This document shows positions 27,118 through 37,914 of a DNA stretch of 64,000 bases, in pieces. Source of the stretch: Candidatus Planktophila sp. (GTDB lineage Bacteria > Actinomycetota > Actinomycetes > Nanopelagicales > Nanopelagicaceae); the NCBI GenBank assembly GCA_003569185.1, contig BGOJ01000002.1:80631-144630 (forward strand). Direction: 5' to 3'. Positions within the stretch are counted from its first letter, which is position 1; each line of letters begins with the position of its first letter. The translations under genes and the position numbers were made by a program. The notes under the pieces were generated by a model. That model was given only the letters and a program-made list of their open reading frames with translations, searched no databases and had not been told where the DNA came from.

Positions 27118-27819
27118 TTACCTGCGTGGCATCCTTACATTAGTTGGCATTGGCCCCTTAGGCATTGGCAGGTTTAATCCGCCAACTGATCGCAATCTTG
27201 CTCTTACTTCGCGCAATTGAGCAGTGTTTAATTTCTTTGGCAATTTCTTAAGATGCTTATGTAATTTTTTAATTGAAACTTGGCCTGAATTCTCACCAAC
27301 CATAACTTCAGTTACTGGCACACCAGATAGGAAACGTTCCATCTTACGTTTTTCATCTTGCATCAATGATTTAACGCCAAAGCCGCCTTCACCAACCAGA
27401 ATAATTCCAGCCTTACCTGATACTCGGTGAACCATATCTTGATCGCGGTTAACATTCACAGCAGGGGTGGTAACAAAGCCTCGCTTAATTGACATCAAAA
27501 CACTTGCACCAGCTCCTAATTGTCCTTGAATAGAAGCAAATGCTGCGGTGTTGGCATAACGAGTGAAAAGAAAGAATGCGGCCAAGAAAGCAACTGGCAA
27601 TGTAATGAAACCAGCATAGATTGGGTGACCTAAGTTATTGCCAATAATTATGCCAAAAGTTAAAACCAAAACAAATATAACTAAACACCAAACTACGGCA
27701 AGTGGGGAATCCTTTTTAACTAACCGATAAGCATCCTTAACAACAGCTAATTGCGATTGCTTCTTAGGGGCATCACCTTTTGCAGCTGCCTCTTCTTTTT
27801 TCTTCTTTCTGCCAAACAT
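27118..27819 (-). CDS. DUF4191 membrane protein
   Basis: A 233-residue protein with a lysine-rich N-terminus, two membrane helices (about 42-62 and 68-90), and a C-terminal cytoplasmic domain containing VSGKAGIILVGEG. This is the DUF4191 family, usually located directly after lipA in actinobacteria as here. No biochemical role is established; position suggests some link with lipoate metabolism or simple co-transcription. GGGAGAG precedes the ATG. Confidence 0.85.
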   Translation of the reverse strand: MFGRKKKKEEAAAKGDAPKKQSQLAVVKDAYRLVKKDSPLAVVWCLVIFVLVLTFGIIIGNNLGHPIYAGFITLPVAFLAAFFLFTRYANTAAFASIQGQLGAGASVLMSIKRGFVTTPAVNVNRDQDMVHRVSGKAGIILVGEGGFGVKSLMQDEKRKMERFLSGVPVTEVMVGENSGQVSIKKLHKHLKKLPKKLNTAQLREVRARLRSVGGLNLPMPKGPMPTNVRMPRR

Positions 27820-27828
27820 ATCTCTCCC

Positions 27829-28758
27829 TTACTTAACTGCCCGGGCAGCCATCGCTTGGTTATACAAGCGACCTGCTCTATAGCTAGAACGTACCAATGG
27901 ACCACTCATAACGCCAAGAAATCCTATTTCCTCCGCCTCTTTGCTCAACTCCACAAACTCATTTGGCTTAACCCAGCGCACAACTGGATGGTGTTTTGCA
28001 GTTGGCCGCAGGTACTGAGTAATTGTAATCAAATCACAACCAGCACCACGAAGATCAACCAGTGCTTGCGTAATCTCTTCTCGAGTTTCACCCATTCCAA
28101 GAATTAAATTTGATTTTGTAATCAAACCAAAATCTCGCGCCTGCGTGATTACATTTAAAGATCTCTCATACCTAAATGCAGGTCTAATCTCTTTGAAAAT
28201 TCTTGGTACAGTCTCTAGGTTATGGGCAAAAACTTCAGGTTTAGTTTCAAAGACTTGATTTAATAAATGTGGGTGGCCACTAAAATCTGGGGCCAACATT
28301 TCAACTCCTACACCAGGGTTTAATTGGTGAACTTGTGAAATCGTCTCGGCATATAACCAAGCACCCTCATCATCTAAATCATCACGAGCAACACCTGTGA
28401 TAGTTGCATACTTTAAGTTCATACTTCTTACTGATTCGGCAACTCTTCTAGGTTCATCACGATCTAGCGGTAATGGTTTACCAGTATCGATATTGCAGAA
28501 GTCACACCTTCTGGTGCAAGCTTCACCGCCAATTAAAAATGTTGCCTCTCGATCCTCCCAGCATTCAAAAATGTTCGGGCAGGCCGCTTCTTGGCAAACT
28601 GTGTGCAAACCTTCTTTAGCTACAAGTGAGCGAAGTTTTGTGTACTCAGGTCCCATATGGGCGCGAGTTTTAATCCACTCTGGCTTTCGTTCAATTGGTG
28701 TTTGAGCATTTCTAGCTTCAATTCGAAGCAGCTTTCTTCCATTTGGATCAATACTCAT
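27829..28758 (-). CDS. lipA: Lipoyl synthase
   Basis: Radical-SAM enzyme that inserts sulphur into protein-bound octanoyl groups. The auxiliary cluster motif [12 protein letters not shown] and the radical-SAM motif CTRRCDFC are both complete, followed by [10 protein letters not shown]. Its 309 residues are normal. It overlaps lipB by 4 bases (ATGA), forming the lipB-lipA operon that supplies the SucB E2 subunit encoded nearby. Confidence 0.97.
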   Translation of the reverse strand: MSIDPNGRKLLRIEARNAQTPIERKPEWIKTRAHMGPEYTKLRSLVAKEGLHTVCQEAACPNIFECWEDREATFLIGGEACTRRCDFCNIDTGKPLPLDRDEPRRVAESVRSMNLKYATITGVARDDLDDEGAWLYAETISQVHQLNPGVGVEMLAPDFSGHPHLLNQVFETKPEVFAHNLETVPRIFKEIRPAFRYERSLNVITQARDFGLITKSNLILGMGETREEITQALVDLRGAGCDLITITQYLRPTAKHHPVVRWVKPNEFVELSKEAEEIGFLGVMSGPLVRSSYRAGRLYNQAMAARAVK

Positions 28759-29408
28759 TGGGATAACCTCTCTAAAACTGGGGTTAACTCTCTAATTAAA
28801 GTTGGCATAACCTCATCAACAGTTATGGATCGATCTAGCTCTTTTGCTAAAGATGTAACCTGCGCATTAGCAATGCCACAAGGAATGATTTTGGAGTAAG
28901 CAGAAAGATCTGGATTCACATTTAAAGCAAAGCCATGCATGGTTACGCCCTTAGCAACACGCAATCCAATTGCAGCGATCTTTCGATCTCCCTTTTGATC
29001 TCTTACCCAAACTCCACTGCGTTCGCAGTAACGATCAGCTTTAACTCCAAAAAGTTCACAAACATGAATCAATGCAGTTTCTAACTCTCGCACAAAGCCA
29101 ACTACATCAGTTGAATTCTTTAATCTCAATATTGGATAGCCCACAATCTGGCCAAGACCGTGCCAGGTTATTTTCCCACCGCGATCAACATCAATTACTG
29201 GTGTGTTATCAATTGGGCGGTCAGCTAATTGAGTTCTGCGCCCTGCTGTATAAACCGATGGATGCTGAAGCATTAGTAATCTATTTTCAATTTGATTGTT
29301 TGCAACTTTTTCTTGTATCTGTTTTTGCAATTCCCAAGTCGATAGATAATCAACCACGCCAAGCTCTTCAACTTTAAGGCTTTTAACAATAGATATGGTT
29401 GAACTCAC
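28755..29408 (-). CDS. lipB: Lipoyl(octanoyl) transferase
   Basis: Transfers octanoate from acyl carrier protein to lipoyl domains. The family motif [29 protein letters not shown] and the catalytic Cys/Lys region ([22 protein letters not shown], then CGI) are present in 217 residues. The GTG start at 29408 has TAGGCT 6 nt upstream, indicating a leaderless mRNA for the lipB-lipA-DUF4191 unit. Confidence 0.95.
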   Translation of the reverse strand: MSSTISIVKSLKVEELGVVDYLSTWELQKQIQEKVANNQIENRLLMLQHPSVYTAGRRTQLADRPIDNTPVIDVDRGGKITWHGLGQIVGYPILRLKNSTDVVGFVRELETALIHVCELFGVKADRYCERSGVWVRDQKGDRKIAAIGLRVAKGVTMHGFALNVNPDLSAYSKIIPCGIANAQVTSLAKELDRSITVDEVMPTLIRELTPVLERLSQ

Positions 29409-29414
29409 ATACCT

Positions 29415-29420
29415 AGCCTA
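29415..29420 (-). promoter_or_regulatory. -10 hexamer (TAGGCT) of lipB
   Basis: TAGGCT on the minus strand, 6 nt before the GTG start of lipB; predicted leaderless promoter. Confidence 0.5.
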
Positions 29421-29537
29421 ATTGCCACCTTAATATTTAGCGAAAGTTTGCATCAGAAGCGCAGGCTTGGTGTGAGCAAAATGGCATCGCTGATAGATTT
29501 CACCCCTCACCAAACACCTTGAAAGGCTCATTTTCCT

Positions 29538-31721
29538 ATGGCTACTAAAACCAAATCAAAAGGCTCAGTTAAGGGCCGCAAACCACTTTGGATTGCAATT
29601 GTGGCCATCATCGCCTGGCTAGGCATCTCATCAGTAGCAGGACCAACATTTGGAAAACTTTCAACGGTTCAAGAAAATGATAACGCTGCATTCCTGCCAG
29701 ATAACGCCGAATCTACTTTGGCTAGCAAGGTAACTGTTAAATTCTCAGACAGCTCAAATGATCAAATCCCAACCTTATTGGTTTTTCTAGGTGATGTTGA
29801 TCCAAAGAAGAATCCAGCCAAACTGGGTGAAATTCAAAACTATTTAAATAAATTGGGTGAGAAGATTTTGCCAGAATCTGGCAAACCAATTAGTTCTTAT
29901 ATTGTTCCAGGATTTCCAATCCAAGCTATTCCATCTGAGGATGGAAAGGCGGCGCTTGCAAATATCGCACTTAACTCTGATATTGCACAAGAAAATATTG
30001 AAGAGAAGCCGACCCTACCCATTCTTGTTGAATTCATTCGCGAGGATTTAAAGGAAAACTTTGAAGCCAAGAATCTGACTACCCATGTAACTGGATTTGG
30101 TGGAATTTTTGCAGACCTGTTTGGTGCTTTCGGTTCAATTGATACAACCCTGCTCTTAACAACATTGATTGTTGTATCTATCATTTTGATTATTGTTTAT
30201 CGCTCTCCATTCCTTTGGATTTTGCCTCTCTTTACCGCAGTTACTGCATTGTCATTAGCTGGAACTGTGGTTTATTTCCTAGCAAAGGCAGGAACAATAG
30301 ATTTGAATGGACAGTCGCAGGGAATTCTTTCAGTTTTGGTCTTGGGCGCAGCAACTGACTACGCCTTGTTGCTGATTGCCAGATATCGAGAAGAGTTGCA
30401 CCATCATGAATCAAGATATGACGCGATGAAAATCGCATTACGAGGTGTAGTAGAACCAATTCTGGCTTCAGGATCAACAGTTATTGCCGGTCTATTAGTA
30501 CTTCTGCTTAGCCAATTATCTGGAAACAGAGGCTTAGGGCCAGTAGGTGCAATTGGAATCGCATCAGCAATGATCACCGTGCTTACTTTCTTACCAGCCC
30601 TTCTAGTTGTTTTCGGTCGCTGGATCTTTTGGCCAAAAATTCCACGCTTTGATGATGTGGATGAACAATTAAGTGGTGCTTGGTCAAAAATTGGTGCTGC
30701 AGTTGAAAAGAATCCAAAGCGAATCTGGATTTCAACGGCGTTGCTATTAACAATTTTGGCAGGCTTTTCATTCACTCTTAAGGCAGATGGATTGGCCAAT
30801 ACCGAGGCATTCACAACTAGAACTGATTCTGTAATCGGACTTGAAAAATTAGGGGAGCACTTCCCAAGTGGTGAAGGATCACCGGTTGAGATAGTTGTAA
30901 AGGAAAATGATGTTACCGCTGCAACTGCAGCTCTAATGAGTGTTTCTAATGTGGCGTTTGTTGAACCAATTGTTGACGGTCAAAAGATTCCAGGACAACC
31001 TACTCCGCCAATCAAAGTGGTAGAGGGCAAAGTACTTTTAAATGCCACGTTAAAGGTTGCACCAGACTCAGTTGATGCTAGAAATACAATTCCATTGATT
31101 CGAAATGCTGTGAAAGAGGTCGACAAAGATATATTGGTTGGCGGTGGAACAGCAGTTCAATATGACACCGATGTGGCATCACGTCATGACAATCGATTGA
31201 TCATTCCAATCGTATTGTTAATTATTGGAATTATTCTAGGTCTGTTACTACGTAGCGTTTTAGCAGCAGGACTTCTCTTGCTAACAGTGGTGCTTTCTTT
31301 CATGGCAACACTTGGCGTTTGCCAACTTGTATTTGAGCATGTCTTTGGCTTTGCTGGCGCAGATGCATCATTCCCGCTCTTCGCCTTCATCTTCTTGGTG
31401 GCATTAGGTATTGATTACAACATCTTCCTGATGACTCGAGTTCGCGAGGAGTCGATGAAGATTGGTACGCGAAAAGGTGTTATCAAGGGCTTAACAGTTA
31501 CAGGCGGCGTGATTACCTCAGCTGGAATTGTTTTGGCAGCAACCTTTGCAGTTCTAGGTGTCTTGCCATTGGTGTTCCTGGCCGAACTTGGCTTTGCAGT
31601 TGCCTTTGGAGTTTTGCTGGACACAATTATTGTTCGATCCTTGTTGGTTCCAGCGCTGGTTCATGTAATTGGACCAAAGATCTGGTGGCCTTCAAAGCTG
31701 CAATATGAGAATAAGAAGTAG
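29538..31721 (+). CDS. MMPL-family RND transporter
   Basis: A 727-residue membrane transporter with two copies of the RND half: a first helix (about 17-35), an extracytoplasmic loop, then five helices, repeated from about residue 395. GAATDYALLLIARYREEL and LGIDYNIFLMTRVREES are the paired MMPL helix-4 motifs with conserved Asp-Tyr. Members export lipids or drugs across the actinobacterial envelope; the substrate is unknown. GAAAGG precedes the ATG. It opens a three-gene plus-strand island inside an otherwise minus-strand lipoate/2-oxoglutarate cluster. Confidence 0.92.
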   Translation: MATKTKSKGSVKGRKPLWIAIVAIIAWLGISSVAGPTFGKLSTVQENDNAAFLPDNAESTLASKVTVKFSDSSNDQIPTLLVFLGDVDPKKNPAKLGEIQNYLNKLGEKILPESGKPISSYIVPGFPIQAIPSEDGKAALANIALNSDIAQENIEEKPTLPILVEFIREDLKENFEAKNLTTHVTGFGGIFADLFGAFGSIDTTLLLTTLIVVSIILIIVYRSPFLWILPLFTAVTALSLAGTVVYFLAKAGTIDLNGQSQGILSVLVLGAATDYALLLIARYREELHHHESRYDAMKIALRGVVEPILASGSTVIAGLLVLLLSQLSGNRGLGPVGAIGIASAMITVLTFLPALLVVFGRWIFWPKIPRFDDVDEQLSGAWSKIGAAVEKNPKRIWISTALLLTILAGFSFTLKADGLANTEAFTTRTDSVIGLEKLGEHFPSGEGSPVEIVVKENDVTAATAALMSVSNVAFVEPIVDGQKIPGQPTPPIKVVEGKVLLNATLKVAPDSVDARNTIPLIRNAVKEVDKDILVGGGTAVQYDTDVASRHDNRLIIPIVLLIIGIILGLLLRSVLAAGLLLLTVVLSFMATLGVCQLVFEHVFGFAGADASFPLFAFIFLVALGIDYNIFLMTRVREESMKIGTRKGVIKGLTVTGGVITSAGIVLAATFAVLGVLPLVFLAELGFAVAFGVLLDTIIVRSLLVPALVHVIGPKIWWPSKLQYENKK

Positions 31722-31730
31722 GATTTAAAT

Positions 31731-32738
31731 ATGGCTCCCCGCGTTGGTATCGCAGGATACGGATTAGCGGGGAGATATTTTCACGCACCCTTACTTGTTG
31801 GTGCCGGCTTTGAGATCGCATCGATTTTAACCAGAAATGAACAGAGAATTCTGGATGCAAAAACTGATTTTCCAAATACGCAAATTTGTAATTCACTTGA
31901 AGATCTACTTAAAACCAAGATTGATTTATTAGTTGTTGCTTCTGCAAATCAATCTCATGCCGAACAAGCAATCGCCGGATTAAAAGCGGGTATTCCAGTT
32001 GTGGTTGATAAACCAATGGGGCGGAGCTTAAAAGAGACTGAAGAGATAATTGCAGTTTCAAAGCAAACTGGAGTTGGTGTTTCAACATATTTCAATCGCA
32101 AATGGGATTCAGATGCTTTAACTATTAAAAAGATTATTAGTGAAGGTGTATTGGGTAAAATTTTTCGCTTAGAGTCTAGATTTGAAGTTTTCCGTCCGCA
32201 ATTAAAGGGTGGATGGCGAGAGAATAAGGATGTTGAGCAGGGTGGTGGAAATCTGCTTGATCTGCAGCCACATTTAATTTCAACCGCATTAGATTGGTTT
32301 GGTCCAGCACAATTAATGAGCGCCTCTGTTAGAGCGATCCGCGGTGGATCTGATGATGACATTGTGTTAACTCTTAAACATCAAAGCGGTGTTGATTCAT
32401 ATTTATCAGCAAGTGCGATTATGGGCTCTGCTGGTCCTCGAATCAGATTAGTTGGTGATAAAGCCACATTGGTAATCAAAGATTTAGACCCGCAAGAGAG
32501 TTTATTGCGAAGCGGAGTCAAGCCAAAAGATGGCAAGTGGGGACAGAGCACAAAGAGTGCGGCATACATCCATACCGGTGATCAAGTTGTTGAATATCAA
32601 GCAGTTGATGGAAATTACACACAGTATTACCTAGAGGTGAAAAATGCGTTAGCTGGCGGTAAGTGGCCGGTAAGTACTGAAGAAGCTTTAGCGGTAGCGA
32701 AAATTATCGATCAAGCTAGAGAGATCTCTTTCAGATAA
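31731..32738 (+). CDS. Gfo/Idh/MocA-family oxidoreductase
   Basis: An NAD(P)-dependent sugar- or inositol-type dehydrogenase of 335 residues. The Rossmann motif is GIAGYGLAGRYFHAPL, followed by VVDKPMGRSLKE (the conserved EKP-type Lys) and GGGNLLDLQPHLISTALDWFG in the C-terminal domain. The specific substrate cannot be assigned. It follows the MMPL gene by 9 bp and precedes the FAD oxidase by 2 bp, so all three are cotranscribed. Confidence 0.87.
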   Translation: MAPRVGIAGYGLAGRYFHAPLLVGAGFEIASILTRNEQRILDAKTDFPNTQICNSLEDLLKTKIDLLVVASANQSHAEQAIAGLKAGIPVVVDKPMGRSLKETEEIIAVSKQTGVGVSTYFNRKWDSDALTIKKIISEGVLGKIFRLESRFEVFRPQLKGGWRENKDVEQGGGNLLDLQPHLISTALDWFGPAQLMSASVRAIRGGSDDDIVLTLKHQSGVDSYLSASAIMGSAGPRIRLVGDKATLVIKDLDPQESLLRSGVKPKDGKWGQSTKSAAYIHTGDQVVEYQAVDGNYTQYYLEVKNALAGGKWPVSTEEALAVAKIIDQAREISFR

Positions 32739-32740
32739 GA

Positions 32741-33886
32741 ATGAGTTTTGATTGCATAGTTGTTGGCGCAGGGTTAGCTGGATTAAGTGCTGTGCGAGAG
32801 TTAGAAAAATCTGGAAAATCTGTATTACTTCTTGAGGCCACAGATTCTGTAGGCGGCCGAGTTAAAAGTGATTACATTGATGGATTTATCTGTGATCGTG
32901 GCTTTCAAGTAATCAATCCAAAATACCCAGAGGTTGCAAGAAGCGGAGTTCTAAAAAGTTTAGATTTTAAATATATTTCAGGTCAAATTAGATTGGCTGA
33001 TTATCAAAGAAAAGTTGGATATTCATTTGCCACATTTTCTTCCAGATTCGGCTCAGTTGGTGAGAAGTTAAACCTGCTTGGCTTTGTTGCTAATCCAAGG
33101 GTGAGTAATTTAAAAAGTTTTGGTGATTACACCACCTCATTTCCAACACTGTATGAGCGGGTCTTAAAACCGTTTTTGACTGGTGTATTTCTAAGTGATC
33201 CAAAAAATATTGGCGCAGATGTTGCGCAGGAGATTTTGCGCAGTTTTGTTAAATCTCTACCTGGCATACCTGCTGGGGGAGTTGGCCAGTTCTCCCAGGC
33301 CTTGGCAGCACGGGTTGCGAACCTGAAATTAAATGAGCGGGTTGAGTTGGTGACTAAGGGAAAAGTTGTAACAACTTCTGGGCAGTACAGCGCTAGGTTC
33401 ATAATTGTCGCCACCGATCCAACTATTGCCGCACAATTAGTTACAGGAATCTCTCTTCCAAAAATGTTTGAATCAACCACCGCATACTTTGCTACCTCTG
33501 AGCTACCGATGGATGGGAAAAATCTAGTCATCTCTTCAAACTCAAAGTTAGTAAATTCAATTGTAATTAGTCAGGTGTCGGCAAAATATGCTCCAGCAGG
33601 TCAGCACTTAATTAGTGCAACATCACTCTCGCCAATAACTGAGAGTGTGTTTAGGAAAGATCTAGCTGCTATTTGGCAGATGAATACTCAGCAATGGCAG
33701 TATGTTGCTAATTATGAGATCAAACAGTCACTACCAGCACATTTGCCAGGACAGAGTAAATCTAAAAATCCATTTGTAGCAGATGGTATTTATGTCGCCG
33801 GTGATCATATGGCAACACCATCCCAACAAGGTGCGATGAAAAGTGGTTATTTAGCTGCGAAGGCGATTAATCAACTAATGCAGTAA
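32741..33886 (+). CDS. FAD-dependent amine-oxidase/protoporphyrinogen-oxidase-like protein
   Basis: A flavoprotein of 381 residues with the dinucleotide motif VVGAGLAGLSAVRELEKSG, the GG motif TDSVGGRVKS and a C-terminal FAD closure GIYVAGDHMATPSQQGAMKSG. This resembles plant-type desaturase/amine oxidase relatives rather than a defined enzyme; the substrate is unknown. The 3' end overlaps the convergent epimerase-like gene by 20 bp. Confidence 0.85.
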   Translation: MSFDCIVVGAGLAGLSAVRELEKSGKSVLLLEATDSVGGRVKSDYIDGFICDRGFQVINPKYPEVARSGVLKSLDFKYISGQIRLADYQRKVGYSFATFSSRFGSVGEKLNLLGFVANPRVSNLKSFGDYTTSFPTLYERVLKPFLTGVFLSDPKNIGADVAQEILRSFVKSLPGIPAGGVGQFSQALAARVANLKLNERVELVTKGKVVTTSGQYSARFIIVATDPTIAAQLVTGISLPKMFESTTAYFATSELPMDGKNLVISSNSKLVNSIVISQVSAKYAPAGQHLISATSLSPITESVFRKDLAAIWQMNTQQWQYVANYEIKQSLPAHLPGQSKSKNPFVADGIYVAGDHMATPSQQGAMKSGYLAAKAINQLMQ

Positions 33887-34754
33887 GTGCTGCAAGCAGA
33901 TGTGGGTAATCAAACTCAAAGTTATTGTCCATTAATACTTTAGGAATAACTTTTTTAGATCCAAGTACCTCGGTTGAAAATCCACCAAGAGCTGCTCTGA
34001 TTGCAAATGCTGGCGCTGGAAAAAATGCTGGTCGCTTTAATGCCCGGGCTAATGCGGCGGTGAACTCTTGATTAGTGACTGGATTTGGCGCAGTTAGATT
34101 GACTGCTCCTTCAATTTTTGAGTTCATTAGGAAGGTCATTGCTCGAATTTGGTCATGCAGGGTTATCCAGGACCACCATTGTTTGCCAGAGCCTAACTTT
34201 CCACCTAAACCAAATTTAAATATTGGCATCATTCTTCCAAGGGCGCCACCAGTTGGATCAAGGACTAAACCAGTTCTTAGCTTTACAGTTCTAACACTAG
34301 GCGCCAGGTTTGCAACTGCCTCCCACTCGCGGCAAACAATTGAGAGAAAATCCTCGCCGCCTCGATCTGTCTCCACCACAGCACGATTTCCAGTTTCTCC
34401 GTAGTAGCCAATTGCGCTAGCTGAAATGAATACCTCTGGTTGTAATTGTTCACAGGCATTAGCAATTGTGGTTGTTCCAAGTAATCGAGAATTTAGAATT
34501 TCAGAGCGAAATGCAGCAGACCATCTCTTGTCGCCAACACCAGCTCCTGCTAAATGAAATACCGCATCAATTCCCTCTAGTGGTTTTAAATCGATCTCAC
34601 CTTTAACAGGATTCCAGGTAACCTCATCAGATAATCGAGTTGGCCTTCTAACTAACTTTAAAACTTGATGGCCATCACTTTTTAGTTGCGCACAAAGTGC
34701 ACTACCAATTAAGCCAGATGCACCAGTAACTGCTATTTTTTTAGAACGTGGCAA
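33867..34754 (-). CDS. TIGR01777-family NAD(P)-binding epimerase-like protein
   Basis: A 295-residue SDR-like protein (SulA-homologue/TIGR01777 family) with TGASGLIGSALCAQL, FHLAGAGVGDKRW, SASAIGYYG and a C-terminal DUF1731-like region (RPAFFPAPAFAIRAALGGFSTEVL). Enzyme activity is not defined for the family. It lies one base after sucB on the same strand, a standard actinobacterial arrangement. Confidence 0.88.
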   Translation of the reverse strand: MPRSKKIAVTGASGLIGSALCAQLKSDGHQVLKLVRRPTRLSDEVTWNPVKGEIDLKPLEGIDAVFHLAGAGVGDKRWSAAFRSEILNSRLLGTTTIANACEQLQPEVFISASAIGYYGETGNRAVVETDRGGEDFLSIVCREWEAVANLAPSVRTVKLRTGLVLDPTGGALGRMMPIFKFGLGGKLGSGKQWWSWITLHDQIRAMTFLMNSKIEGAVNLTAPNPVTNQEFTAALARALKRPAFFPAPAFAIRAALGGFSTEVLGSKKVIPKVLMDNNFEFDYPHLLAALTALVD

Positions 34755-34755
34755 A

Positions 34756-36458
34756 TTACAAACCTAGATCAGATTCGAAACGGCCTTCTTCAAGTCTTTC
34801 TTTTAATGTAACTAAGAACCGTGCAGCATCTGCGCCATCGACGACTCGATGATCGTAGGAGAGTGCAAGATAAACCATTGATCTAATCGCAATAGTTTCA
34901 CCGCCATCAGCACCTTTAACAACCATTGGACGCTTAACAACCGCACCTAAACCAAGAATTGCTACCTGTGGTTGATTAATGATTGGGGTATCAAAAAGAG
35001 CACCACGAGATCCTGTATTTGTAATGGTGAAAGTTCCACCACCTAATTCATCTGGAGTAATTTTGTTTTCTCGAGTTCTAGCTGCCACATCTGAAATCTT
35101 GCGTGCAACACCGCCCATATTTAAATCACCTGCATCTTTTACAACCGGCACCAGTAATCCGCGGTCAGTATCAACAGCAATTCCAAGATGCTCAGAGCCG
35201 TGATAGGTAATTTGATCACCCTCAACGGAGGAGTTTAGAACTGGGTGTTGCTTTAATGCCTCACATACTGCCACTGCAAAAAATGGCAGGAAGGTTAACT
35301 TCACACCCTCTCTTGATTCAAAAGAGGCCTTAGCAGCATTTCTTAATCGATCAATTTTTGTAACATCTACTTCAACTACAGTAGTTAACTGCGCAGAGAT
35401 TTTAAGTGACTCAACCATTCGATCTGCAATAACTTTTCTAAGTCTGGACATACTCACAGTTGTGCCACGAAGTGGTGAAACCGCAAGCGGTCCACGTGGA
35501 GCGGCAGCAGTTGAAGCCATCACAGTTGCAGTTGGTGTTGCAGCAGCGCGTGGTGTTGCTGCCAAAATATCTTCTTTACGAATTCTTCCGCCGACACCGG
35601 TTCCTTTAATTGTTGCCAGATTTACACCAGCCTCTGCCGCTAACTTTCGAACAATAGGAGTTACATACGCATCATCTGCGCGAGATGAGCTAATCGGCGC
35701 AGCTGCAACTGGAGCAGGAGCAATAACTGGCGCTGGCATAACAGCAGGTGCAACAGGTGCAGGCGTTGGTATTGGAGTTGGCGCAGGTGTTGCAACAGGT
35801 GCTACAGGAGTTGGTTTAGTAGCAGGTGCGGTTGAGCCGGAGACTCCAATTGATGCTAAGCGAGCACCAACTGCAACAGTGGAGTCAACTGGAACATCAA
35901 TACTTAATACGGTGCCAGATACTGGAGATGGAATTTCGGTATCAACTTTATCTGTTGAAACTTCCAGTAATGCCTCATCAGCAGCTACAGCATCGCCAAC
36001 CTTCTTCAACCATCTTGTAACAGTTCCTTCAGTTACAGATTCACCTAATGCTGGCATTGAAACAATTGTGGCACCGCTACTTGCTGGCGCAGGTGTTGGT
36101 TTGAAACTTGAACAGGTGCAACTGGAGTTGGAGCAGGAGTTGCTACTGGCGCAGCAACTGGTGCAGGGGTCGGTGTAGCAATTGGTGCAGGAGTTTGTGC
36201 TGCAGGCTTAGCAGCAGAACCAGATTCAGCAATTACAGCAAGCTCTGCGCCAACTGCAACTGTGGAATCAACTTGCACAACAATTTTTTGTAATACGCCG
36301 GCAACTGGGGATGGAATTTCAGTATCGACTTTATCTGTTGAAACCTCTAGTAATGGCTCATCTACAGCAATTGAATCGCCTTCTTTTTTAAGCCAACGTG
36401 TAACAGTTCCTTCAGTTACAGATTCGCCAAGTGCTGGCATGGTTACTGAAAATGTCAT
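34756..36458 (-). CDS. sucB: 2-oxoglutarate dehydrogenase E2 (dihydrolipoyl succinyltransferase) with two lipoyl domains (one frameshift)
   Basis: Core acyltransferase of the 2-oxoglutarate dehydrogenase complex. Two lipoyl domains each carry the lipoylation motif [12 protein letters not shown], joined by Pro/Ala-rich linkers; a peripheral-subunit-binding domain ([16 protein letters not shown]) and the catalytic domain ([15 protein letters not shown]) follow. The frame breaks at about 36095 where a run of four A reads as three; restoring it gives about 567 residues. The gene lies between lpdA (34 bp upstream) and the TIGR01777 gene. A PDH-type E2 role is also possible. Confidence 0.93.
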
Positions 36459-36492
36459 TTATCTTTCAACCTTTCTATTAACCATGTTCAAA

Positions 36493-37860
36493 TTATCCGT
36501 GAGCATGCAATGGCTTACCGGCCAGGGCTAAGTGTGCCTCACCCATTGCCTCAGACAAGGTTGGATGGGCATGAATGTGTTGGGCAACATCGGCAGCATC
36601 TGCTTCCCAGTTATAGATCAACTGAGCCTCAGCTAGTAACTCACCTACGCGAGAGCCCACCATGTGAATACCTAATACCGGACCATTCTTCTTGGCTACC
36701 AATTTAACTGAACCAGCAGTTTTTAGAATATTAGCTTTACCATTTCCAGCTAAATCATAATTTAACTCAACTACATCATTTCCAGCAGCTTTTGCTGCAG
36801 CAGTAGTTAATCCAACGGAAGCAACTTCAGGCTCTGAGTAGGTAACTCGTGGAACGCCATCGTAATTAATTGCTCGTGGATTTAACCCTGCAATTTCCTC
36901 TGCCACCATAATTCCCTCTGCAAATCCGACATGAGCTAATTGCAATGTTGGAATCAAATCTCCAACTGCCCAAATACCAGCCACATTGGTGCGACATTTG
37001 TTATCGACGAGCACATAACCACGATCCATCTTGATGCCAGCCTCTTCATAGCCAAGACCTGCTGATACTGGTCCACGACCGACAGCAACAAGAAGTATTT
37101 CAGCTGAGAATTCTTTGCCATCTTCTAAGGTGATCTTTACATCTTTCTTGCCGCGCTCAGCAGATTTGAATTTAACTCCAAGTTCAAAATTAATTCCACG
37201 TTTACGGAAGGCTCGCTCTAATTGCTTGCTAGAAGATTCATCCTCTAATGCCACTAAGTGGTTAAGTCCTTCAATGATTGTTACCTCGGCGCCAAATGAT
37301 TTCCATACTGATGCAAACTCACATCCAATTACTCCACCGCCAAGGACTATTACAGATTTTGGAACGTAATCAAGTTTGATTGCTTGTTCACTGGTAATGA
37401 TTTGCTTGCCATCAATTTCAAGTCCAGGAAGAGTTTTTGGATAAGAACCAGTTGCCAGAATTACATTCTTGCCAGTGTATTTTGTGCCATTGGCTTCAAC
37501 TGTGTTGTTTGAAACTAACTTTCCACTACCTTGGACATAGGTAACATTTCTAGATTTAACTAATCCCTCTAAACCTTTGTGAAGCTTTGCAATCACACCA
37601 TCTTTATAGGTGTTAACCGCTGCCATATCCATAGAGTGAAAATCAGCTTTAACGCCAAAATCTGCTGCATGTCTGGTGCTATCTGCAATCTCACCGGCGT
37701 GAAGGAGAGCCTTAGTTGGGATGCAACCTTTATGTAGACAGGTGCCGCCTAGTTTTTCTTTTTCGATTAAAACTACTTTTTGACCTAACTGGGATGCACG
37801 AAGTGCTGCTGCATAACCACCACTACCGCCACCGAGAATTACTAGATCAAAATCGGCCAT
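36493..37860 (-). CDS. lpdA: Dihydrolipoyl dehydrogenase (E3)
   Basis: FAD enzyme that reoxidises dihydrolipoyl groups of 2-oxo-acid dehydrogenases. The redox disulphide is in GGTCLHKGCIPTKALL, FAD motif ILGGGSGGYAAA, NAD motif VLGGGVIGCEFA and the catalytic His in HAHPTLSEAMGEAH. The 455 residues are full length. Immediately upstream of sucB and downstream of pepA on the same strand. Confidence 0.97.
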   Translation of the reverse strand: MADFDLVILGGGSGGYAAALRASQLGQKVVLIEKEKLGGTCLHKGCIPTKALLHAGEIADSTRHAADFGVKADFHSMDMAAVNTYKDGVIAKLHKGLEGLVKSRNVTYVQGSGKLVSNNTVEANGTKYTGKNVILATGSYPKTLPGLEIDGKQIITSEQAIKLDYVPKSVIVLGGGVIGCEFASVWKSFGAEVTIIEGLNHLVALEDESSSKQLERAFRKRGINFELGVKFKSAERGKKDVKITLEDGKEFSAEILLVAVGRGPVSAGLGYEEAGIKMDRGYVLVDNKCRTNVAGIWAVGDLIPTLQLAHVGFAEGIMVAEEIAGLNPRAINYDGVPRVTYSEPEVASVGLTTAAAKAAGNDVVELNYDLAGNGKANILKTAGSVKLVAKKNGPVLGIHMVGSRVGELLAEAQLIYNWEADAADVAQHIHAHPTLSEAMGEAHLALAGKPLHAHG

Positions 37861-37914
37861 GAGGTAATCCTGCCACGAATCGTTGCCCTTGATAAACCAA
37901 TGAAAATATCGACA

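Noticed and set aside
35690..36200. Low-complexity Pro/Ala repeats
   Set aside because: They are the normal flexible linkers between lipoyl domains of an E2 subunit.
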